From: Rhodoligotrophos sp. CJ14
GTDB taxonomy: Bacteria; Pseudomonadota; Alphaproteobacteria; Rhizobiales; Im1
Assembly: GCF_038811545.1 (NCBI RefSeq)
Contig: NZ_CP133319.1
Coordinates: 4,042,001 to 4,106,000 of the forward strand
DNA: 64,000 bases
Direction of reading: 5' to 3'
A program made the translations under genes and the position numbers. Under the pieces are notes generated by a model. It was not told where the DNA came from, searched no databases, and saw only the letters and a program-made list of their open reading frames with translations. Positions 37,003 to 43,349 of the stretch are shown in pieces. Positions within the stretch are counted from its first letter, which is position 1. The number at the start of each line of letters is the position of its first letter.

Positions 37003-37850
37003 AGCCGGCTCCTGAGCAGACGGTTCAGTCCAAGAGACACCAACAGGGTAGTTGCAAGAAGCACGAGCGACAAAGCAGCAGCGAATTCCCAGTCGAGGAA
37101 CTCGCGCACCTGCCGCTCGATCATCAGCGCCATGGTGGCTACGCGGCCGCCGCCGAGCAGGGCTGGGGTAATATAAAAGCCGATCGACAGCACGAAAACG
37201 AGGATGCAGCCCGCCAGAACCCCGGGGAGGGTGAGCGGAAAATAGATCCGGTAGAACGCCTGGAAGCGCGATGCGCCAAGGCCATCCGCCGCCTGAAGCA
37301 AGGCCGGGTTAATGCGGCGCATGACGTCATAAAGCGGGAAAACCATATAGGGCAGGAGCACATGCACCATGCCGATGAGCACCCCGCCGAGATTGTTCAA
37401 CAGCTGCAGGGGCGTGTCGATGAGCCCGAGTCCCATCAATGCCTGATTGATGATGCCATTGCGCCCGAGCAGAACCATCCAGGCATAGGTGCGAACCAAG
37501 AGGCTCGTCCAGAAGGGGAGCAGGAGAAAACCAAAGCCGATCACCGCCCAGCGCGGTGGCATGATGGTGAGGACATAGGCCAAGGGATAACCGAGTACGA
37601 AGCTGATCAGCGTGACATAGACGCCGAGAAGCAGTGTATCCCCAAGGACTTTGGCATAGAGCCCATCGGTGAGGGCGCGCTGCAGAGGGCCGATCCCCTC
37701 TTGCACCCCTACGAAAAGAAAACCGAAGACAGGCAATGCAAAGAGCGCCAGGATGAGCAGGAAGGCTGGCGCACCGGTGCCGATCCCTCGATTGCGCCAT
37801 TTAGGGAACAATCCCTTGCGATGCGGCGCCCCCATTACCGCCATCGTCAT
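36999..37850 (-). CDS. ABC transporter permease, PotB type (second importer)
   Basis: The 283-residue protein has about six helices, starting after the basic N-terminus HRKGLFPKWRNRG. It shows MVLLGRNGIINQAL, the coupling loop AADGLGASRFQAFYRIYFPLTLPGVLAGCILVF and ITPALLGGGRVATMALMIERQV, all typical of PotB-like permeases. It touches the ATPase gene at base 37850 (start and stop overlap by 1 nt). Confidence 0.9.
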   Translation of the reverse strand: MTMAVMGAPHRKGLFPKWRNRGIGTGAPAFLLILALFALPVFGFLFVGVQEGIGPLQRALTDGLYAKVLGDTLLLGVYVTLISFVLGYPLAYVLTIMPPRWAVIGFGFLLLPFWTSLLVRTYAWMVLLGRNGIINQALMGLGLIDTPLQLLNNLGGVLIGMVHVLLPYMVFPLYDVMRRINPALLQAADGLGASRFQAFYRIYFPLTLPGVLAGCILVFVLSIGFYITPALLGGGRVATMALMIERQVREFLDWEFAAALSLVLLATTLLVSLGLNRLLRSRL

Positions 37851-38944
37851 TATGCCCCCACCACCTGCACATCATTGCGGTCAAAGCCCAACCGGATGCG
37901 CTCGCCGGCGGCGGGGACCTTGCCCAAGTCGCGCATTTGCCAGCGCACGAGAAGCGCGGGCCCTTGCTCGGTCTGGAGTCGCAATCTTACGGACTCGCCG
38001 AGATAGATCGTCTCGAGCACGGTGGCGGTAAATTGGTTATCCCTCTGATCACCATTGCGCAAGAGGCGAGGCCGCTCCGGGCGGATAAGCACACTGGCAT
38101 TTTCGGGCCACCGGGAGACATCGCAGAGCAGGCGTGTGCCATCGGACAGGATCGCGGCATCCATGCCGTCCTGTCGGGCGGGGAACAGGTTAGATTCGCC
38201 GATGAATTCAGCGACGAAGCGATTGGCTGGCCTACCATAGATTTCTTCCGGCGTGCCGAGCTGGGCTATCTCACCTTCATTCATGACCGCGATCCGATCG
38301 GAAAGCATGAGCGCCTCCTCCTGGTCATGAGTCACGAACACCGCGGTGAGGCCGAGACGCTGCTGCAGATGCTTGATCTCGAGCTGCATTTGCTCACGCA
38401 GTTTGCGGTCGAGCGCGCCGAGAGGCTCATCCAGCAGGAGCAGTCGCGGCTGGAAGACGACCGCCCGTGCCAGAGCGACCCGCTGTTGCTGTCCGCCGGA
38501 CAGCTCACGCGGTAGGCGATCGCCATAAGTCTCGAGCGCCACCAGACGAAGTGCATCCGCCACGCGCTTGCGGATCTCCGAGGTGGGCCGCTTCCGCATT
38601 TCTAATGGGAATGCAACGTTCCTCGCCACAGTCAGGTGGGGAAACAGTGCATAGTGCTGGAAGACCATGCCGATATCGCGCCCGGACGGCGGCACGCCGG
38701 TGATGTCCTGTCCCCCGAGCAGGATACGGCCCTGATCGGGGTACTGGAAGCCGGCGATGATGTTAAGCAGGGTTGTTTTACCCGAACCGCTGGGGCCGAG
38801 AATTGTCAGCAGCTCTCCGGCCCGCACGGTCAGATCGACCTTCCGCAAGGCGATGACGGACCCGAACTGCCGCCCGATGCCCTGCAGATTGAGTTCCCGG
38901 GCTGCATCGCCAATGGCCGATGCCGGAAGGGAAGCGGGTTTCAA
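37850..38944 (-). CDS. ABC transporter ATP-binding protein, PotA type (second importer)
   Basis: Key motifs are Walker A GPSGSGKTT, Q-loop DIGMVFQHYALF, signature LSGGQQQRVALARAV, Walker B LLLLDEPLGALD and the switch FVTHDQEEALM; a TOBE-like tail runs to the end. I place the start at TTG 38944, two nucleotides after the binding-protein stop, because GGAG lies 8 nt upstream and the N-terminus then fits the family (364 residues). The alternative GTG at 39007 would overlap the binding-protein gene by 61 nt and has no Shine-Dalgarno. Confidence 0.9.
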   Translation of the reverse strand: MKPASLPASAIGDAARELNLQGIGRQFGSVIALRKVDLTVRAGELLTILGPSGSGKTTLLNIIAGFQYPDQGRILLGGQDITGVPPSGRDIGMVFQHYALFPHLTVARNVAFPLEMRKRPTSEIRKRVADALRLVALETYGDRLPRELSGGQQQRVALARAVVFQPRLLLLDEPLGALDRKLREQMQLEIKHLQQRLGLTAVFVTHDQEEALMLSDRIAVMNEGEIAQLGTPEEIYGRPANRFVAEFIGESNLFPARQDGMDAAILSDGTRLLCDVSRWPENASVLIRPERPRLLRNGDQRDNQFTATVLETIYLGESVRLRLQTEQGPALLVRWQMRDLGKVPAAGERIRLGFDRNDVQVVGA

Positions 38945-38946
38945 TC

Positions 38947-40059
38947 TTAGTTCTCCAAGACCCAGCGGGACCAACGTTCCTTGATGGCAGCACCATTCTC
39001 GCTCCACCAGGCGATATTGGTCCAGAACTGCTTTTTCAGATGGTCAGGATAGGTCGGAAGGAACGGTGCAACCTTGGGGTCGGTGAACTGCAGGGCGTCG
39101 AGATTGAGGCCGGGATAGCCGATTACTTCCGCATAGACGCCTTGCAGCTTGGCCTCCGCGGCCAGCGCAAGGAACTTTTGGCCCCAATAGGCATTAGGCG
39201 CACCGGCGGGGATACCGAAAGCAGACTCCTTGATGGCGCCCTGGTTCCACTCGATGGCGACCGGAGCATTCTCCTTCATGAGCGACCAGACCCGGCCATT
39301 CCAGGCAGTGCCCATATCGACTTCCTTATCGACGAGCACCTGAGCCGACTGGGCGCCTGTCGTCCACCACACCGCGACATGCTTCTTGATGGTGTCGAGC
39401 TTCCGGAAGGCGCGGTCCACGTCGAGGGGATAAAGCTTGTCAGCCGGCACGCCATCCGCGAGGAGCGCGAATTCGAGGTTCTCGATCGGTGTGTTCTGCA
39501 TGGATCGCATGCCGGGAAACTTCTCGACATCGAAGAAATCGGCCCACGACTTTGGATGATTGTCGCCCTTGAACACGTCGGTATTATAAGCAATGACCGT
39601 AGAATAGACCGACTTTGGGAAGATGTACTTACGGTCGCGGAGGTTTTCAGGATAGGCGGAGAAGTCTATGATCTTATGATCCAGCGGCTCGAGGAGGCCG
39701 GCTTTCTCAGCCTGAACTGCATCCTCTCCGGTCAGCTCGGTGACGGCCCAGTCGATATTCCCCGAATTGACCATCGCGCGAAGCTTACCGAGATCGAGGG
39801 GGCTCGTATTCACGATGCGGATCCCGTAGCGCTTCTCGAATTCGGAATAGAAGATGCGCCGCATGGCGCTCTGCATATCGCCACCGGAATCATTGATGAC
39901 AATCTGCTCGGGCTTCGGCGGCTCGGATTGCGCCGAGGCCGGGACGGCCACAGCCGCCGCCAAAAGCGCTCCGCTAAACACCAGGGCACCGGCCGCAAGC
40001 GATGCCCTGTAAGCGTAACTCCCCTTGGTCATTGCCTTTTGCATCATCCCCACCTCCAT
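38947..40059 (-). CDS. Periplasmic solute-binding protein, spermidine/putrescine type (second importer)
   Basis: The 370-residue protein has a signal peptide (AYRASLAAGALVFSGALLAAAVAVPASAQ) and a PotD-like mature part: QIVINDSGGDMQSAMRRIFYSEFEKRYGIRIVNTSP, YSTVIAYNTDVFKGDNHPKSWADFFDVEKFPGMRSMQNTPIENLEFALLADGV, and GTAWNGRVWSL. It closely parallels the binding protein at 12637 in architecture and motifs. It leads the minus-strand importer operon, divergent from the amidohydrolase operon. An upstream M at position 5 or 6 could also be the start. Confidence 0.9.
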   Translation of the reverse strand: MEVGMMQKAMTKGSYAYRASLAAGALVFSGALLAAAVAVPASAQSEPPKPEQIVINDSGGDMQSAMRRIFYSEFEKRYGIRIVNTSPLDLGKLRAMVNSGNIDWAVTELTGEDAVQAEKAGLLEPLDHKIIDFSAYPENLRDRKYIFPKSVYSTVIAYNTDVFKGDNHPKSWADFFDVEKFPGMRSMQNTPIENLEFALLADGVPADKLYPLDVDRAFRKLDTIKKHVAVWWTTGAQSAQVLVDKEVDMGTAWNGRVWSLMKENAPVAIEWNQGAIKESAFGIPAGAPNAYWGQKFLALAAEAKLQGVYAEVIGYPGLNLDALQFTDPKVAPFLPTYPDHLKKQFWTNIAWWSENGAAIKERWSRWVLEN

Positions 40060-40205
40060 TGATCAGTGTCAAATCTGCACAGACGCGGGTGCCGTCCTTC
40101 AAAGAACGGATGTCAGTGCGCGGTGCAGTTTGCTCCTTATTGGCTCGGGCTCTGCCGAACGGTGCCGATCAGACTACGCGAAAAAACAAAACGATCAAGT
40201 TAGCA

Positions 40206-40309
40206 TTTCGCGAACAGATTGTTTCGTGAACCGAGTCCATAGTGCTGCAGGCGTGACTGCGGCGCGTATGTTTCTGTTGCTAATGGTCTAGAAAATTTGT
40301 TTCATGAAC
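40206..40309. promoter_or_regulatory. Three copies of a 10-bp dyad (TTTCRYGAAC) between divergent operons
   Basis: TTTCGCGAAC (40206-40215), TTTCGTGAAC (40222-40231) and TTTCATGAAC (40300-40309) lie in the 244-bp gap between the binding-protein and amidohydrolase genes. The first two are 16 bp apart and the third overlaps the upstream ATG of the amidohydrolase. The third is embedded in AAATTTGTTTCA (40293-40304), identical to 20923-20934 in front of the ligase-liv-hyu operon. This looks like the operator set of a shared regulator, perhaps the RpiR protein. Confidence 0.5.
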
Positions 40310-40333
40310 GAGCGAGTGGGCCGGGACAAGATA

Positions 40334-41197
40334 ATGGATTTTCGGGGAGCCATCGATTTTCGAATACAACCGCCATGGCGTTGGCGCGAGGATGAGCCGG
40401 AGCCACCCTCCAGCGCCGGGCTCGCTGGTTACCGAGCCGTCTATGGCGCGGACTACAAAAAGGGAGTGAGTTTCGAAAGCCTCCAGGCGGATATGCGTCG
40501 TCACGGGATCCGCGCCCTCATCCATTCCGAGCCGACTTCCGGCAGCACGCGTGACTGGAACGACAGGGTCGCTGAGACAATTGCCAGGGATCGATCCCTG
40601 TTTCTCGCCGGCTTTTGTTCAGCCGACCCGCGAAACATCATGGAAGGCGTCCGGGAGATCGATCGCTGCTACCACGAGCTGGGTCTGCGCGGTCTCTCGC
40701 TTGTTCCGGACTTCTACAATATCGATCTTGCCGACAAGCGGTGTTATCCGCTCATCGCCAAGGCGGCCGAGCTTGGCATGCCCGTGGGGTTGCATGTCGG
40801 GGTGAACTTCACCACCACCAGCCCTATCCGCCATGGCCATCCCAGTTATGTCGATGAGATCGCTTGTCATTTTCCAGATCTCATCCTGATTTGCTTGCAT
40901 GGCGGCTGGCCATGGCCGACGGAAATGATCGCCGTCGCCTGGAAGCACCGCAACGTTTATCTCGAGTTCGGCGCAATCGCGCCGCGCTATCTCGCCTCTG
41001 CCGATGGCGGCTGGCATCCTATGCGGCACTTCATGAACACCCAATTGCAGGACCGCATCCTGCTCGGGACCGACTGGCCGATGATCCGGCACGATCGTCT
41101 GTTCGAAGAGTTGCCGCTGCTGGACCTGAAGCCGATCGTCCTCGAGAAATATGTCCGTGGTAACGCCGAGGCGCTCCTCGAGCGCATGTTGAAATAG
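40334..41197 (+). CDS. Amidohydrolase-2 family protein without the N-terminal HxH
   Basis: From ATG 40334 the protein has 287 residues; ATG 40304 would add ten but coincides with a putative operator. It is a TIM-barrel amidohydrolase-2 (ACMSD-like) protein: GIRALIHSEPTSG, GLRGLSLVPDFYNIDLADKRCYPLIAKAAELGMPVGLHVGVNF, LILICLHGGWPWPTEMIAVAWKHRNVYLEFG and RILLGTDWPMI. Where most members have a DxHxH metal motif it reads IDFRIQPP. The His of LHVG and LHGG and the Asp of GTDW remain. It may hydrolyse or decarboxylate a pathway intermediate; the reaction is not predictable. Confidence 0.8.
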   Translation: MDFRGAIDFRIQPPWRWREDEPEPPSSAGLAGYRAVYGADYKKGVSFESLQADMRRHGIRALIHSEPTSGSTRDWNDRVAETIARDRSLFLAGFCSADPRNIMEGVREIDRCYHELGLRGLSLVPDFYNIDLADKRCYPLIAKAAELGMPVGLHVGVNFTTTSPIRHGHPSYVDEIACHFPDLILICLHGGWPWPTEMIAVAWKHRNVYLEFGAIAPRYLASADGGWHPMRHFMNTQLQDRILLGTDWPMIRHDRLFEELPLLDLKPIVLEKYVRGNAEALLERMLK

Positions 41198-41221
41198 CAG
41201 AGAGGACTGCGAGGAGACGCC

Positions 41222-41611
41222 ATGGCGGCAGACAGTGACGATCGCTCGATGCTCCGGGTGCGTCTTGGTAATCAGGACACCCATTACCGGGAACATCTGA
41301 TACCCGCAGCCACCATTCTGAGGCTGTTTGCCGATTGCTCAACCGAGATCGGCCTACGAGAAAATGGAGGCAGACCGAGCTTGCTCGCGGCATATGAGAG
41401 TGCTGAATTTTTGCTCCCGTGCAGGGTTGGCGACTATGTGGAGTTCACCGCCGAAGTCATCTCCCGTGGCCGGCGATCGAAGCGCGTAAAGCTTGCCGCT
41501 TATCGGCATATCGCGGCTCCCGAGAAGGACGGCGACCCCTCTGTAATCTGCGATCCGCCCGAGCTGATCGCTCGTGCTGTTCTCGTGTCCGTCAAGCCAC
41601 GCGAGGCTTGA
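41222..41611 (+). CDS. Hotdog-fold protein, second ammonia-lyase-like paralogue
   Basis: The 129-residue protein shows the same pattern as the hotdog protein at 31054: RVRLGNQDTHYREHLIPAATILRLFADCSTEIGL, SLLAAYESAEFLLPCRVGDYVEFTAEVISRGRRSKRVKLAAY, and IARAVLVSV. The region around DTHYREHLIPAATILRLF matches Kal-type 3-aminobutyryl-CoA ammonia-lyases in layout. It lies 24 nt after the amidohydrolase and 45 nt before the third ligase. A role in NH3 elimination from an aminoacyl-CoA is inferred; thioesterase is the alternative. Confidence 0.7.
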   Translation: MAADSDDRSMLRVRLGNQDTHYREHLIPAATILRLFADCSTEIGLRENGGRPSLLAAYESAEFLLPCRVGDYVEFTAEVISRGRRSKRVKLAAYRHIAAPEKDGDPSVICDPPELIARAVLVSVKPREA

Positions 41612-41656
41612 AACGGTCTCGCGCGTCACCCCGCCCATTCTCGGTGGTCATATCCG

Positions 41657-43291
41657 ATGTCCAAGCAAGCCGTCCTCAGCCAAACTGTGGCACCCGTTAC
41701 CCAGCGCCGCCTCGAAATTGAGAAGACCGCTCTGCCGCCAAATCTCGGGGCCTTTCTAGATAATCTGGTCGAAGAGGTGCCCGACAGCGTCGCGCTCCAT
41801 CTAATTGAGAGCGGGGAGGCTCTGACCTATGCGGAGCTGCGTGCCCGGGTCAATCAGGTGGCAAACGGGTTGAGGCATCTCGGGGTTCGCAAGGGCGCCC
41901 ACATCGGTGTGATGCTCCCCAACATCAAGGAATTCCCGATCGCTTGGCTTGCTATTGCCAAGGTTGGAGCGGTCATGGTGCCGATCAACATTCGTTACAC
42001 CAGTCGCGAATTGCATTACGTGCTGGATGATAGCGAGGCTGATTATTTGATTATCCTGGCCGACTTGCTCCCGCTTTTCGAAGAGGTGGCCAACACATTG
42101 CCGCGACTGCCCCGGAACAACGTGATCGTCTGCGGCGCCAGCCAGGAGGGTTATGGAAAATGGGACCATCTTACCGAATTTGGGGAGCAATTTACCGCCG
42201 AAGAGCCGGTCGGGCCAAATGATCTCCTCAATATCCAATATACCTCGGGCACCACGGGTTTTCCCAAAGGCTGTATGCTTTCGCATGATTATTGGCTCAT
42301 CGTGAGCAAGGTGAATGCCGCACGCGACGGTCGGTGCATGCCCAACGTGATGGCCTCCACCCCGTTCTTTTACATGGATCCGCAATGGCTCATGCTGATG
42401 GCCTTCCATCAGCGCGGGACCCTTTTTCTGGCGCCACGACAGAGTGCCAGCCGGTTCATGGATTGGGTGCGGCAGTATCGGATCAACTTCTGCCTGATGC
42501 CGAACGTCATTCTTAAGCAACCCGAGTCGCCCCTGGATCGCGACAACGATCTGATCAAGGTTAGTATCTACGGCTTTCCAAGCGCTGACCAGGCAGCACT
42601 CGAAGCGCGATTTGACGTCGTCGCGCGTGAGGCTTTCGGCATGACGGAGATCGGCTCCTGCCTCTTCGTTCCGATTGAAGCAACCGACATGGTCGGGTCT
42701 GGCACCTGTGGCATTCCTTCACCCTTTCGGGAATGCCGCATCGTCGATGGCAACGGCAATGATGTACCCGAGGGTGACACGGGCGAGCTGGTGGTTCGCG
42801 GCCGAGGAATTCTGCAGGGCTACTACCGAAAACCGGACGCGACGTCGGAGGCCTTTTTCGGAGAGTGGTTCCGGACCGGCGACCTCTTCACTAGGGACGA
42901 GAACGGCTTCTATTACATCGTCGGGCGGGTGAAGGACATGATCCGCCGCGCGGGCGAGAACATCGCCGCGCGCGAGGTGGAGGCAGTGGTGTCTGTGATG
43001 CCGGAGGTGGCCGAGGCGGCAGCCATCCCGGTTCCGGACGACACACGGGGCGAGGAGGTCAAGATCTATGTTGTCCCTCGCTCCGGGCGCAATGCGGACG
43101 ATCTCACCCCGGAGAGGGTGATTGCCCATTGCGCACAGCAGCTCGCCAGTTTCAAGGTGCCGCGCTATGTCGAGTTTCGAAGCGAGCTGCCGAAGACGCC
43201 CTCAGATAAAGTCGCAAAGCATCTGCTGAAAGCAGAAAAAACCGATCTACGCCAAGGAAGCTGGGACAGAGTAGAGGGACGGTGGCTCTAG
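41657..43291 (+). CDS. ATP-dependent acyl-CoA ligase (AMP-forming), third paralogue
   Basis: The 544-residue protein has YTSGTTGFPKG near residues 195-205, EAFGMTEIGS, GELVVRGRGILQGYYRKPDA, WFRTGDLFTRDENG, GRVKDMIRRAGENIAAREVEA and the Lys segment PKTPSDKVAKHLL. Like the ligases at 10152 and 21054 it keeps MLPNI and FFYMDPQW, so the three form one paralogous set. This copy sits with the hotdog protein and the FadB-type enzyme, a compact set that could carry a free acid to acetyl-CoA. Confidence 0.93.
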   Translation: MSKQAVLSQTVAPVTQRRLEIEKTALPPNLGAFLDNLVEEVPDSVALHLIESGEALTYAELRARVNQVANGLRHLGVRKGAHIGVMLPNIKEFPIAWLAIAKVGAVMVPINIRYTSRELHYVLDDSEADYLIILADLLPLFEEVANTLPRLPRNNVIVCGASQEGYGKWDHLTEFGEQFTAEEPVGPNDLLNIQYTSGTTGFPKGCMLSHDYWLIVSKVNAARDGRCMPNVMASTPFFYMDPQWLMLMAFHQRGTLFLAPRQSASRFMDWVRQYRINFCLMPNVILKQPESPLDRDNDLIKVSIYGFPSADQAALEARFDVVAREAFGMTEIGSCLFVPIEATDMVGSGTCGIPSPFRECRIVDGNGNDVPEGDTGELVVRGRGILQGYYRKPDATSEAFFGEWFRTGDLFTRDENGFYYIVGRVKDMIRRAGENIAAREVEAVVSVMPEVAEAAAIPVPDDTRGEEVKIYVVPRSGRNADDLTPERVIAHCAQQLASFKVPRYVEFRSELPKTPSDKVAKHLLKAEKTDLRQGSWDRVEGRWL

Positions 43292-43349
43292 GCCTTCTCT
43301 CGCGCTGGATCCCATGCACAATAGGGCACGACCTTCTTCCTACGGAGAC

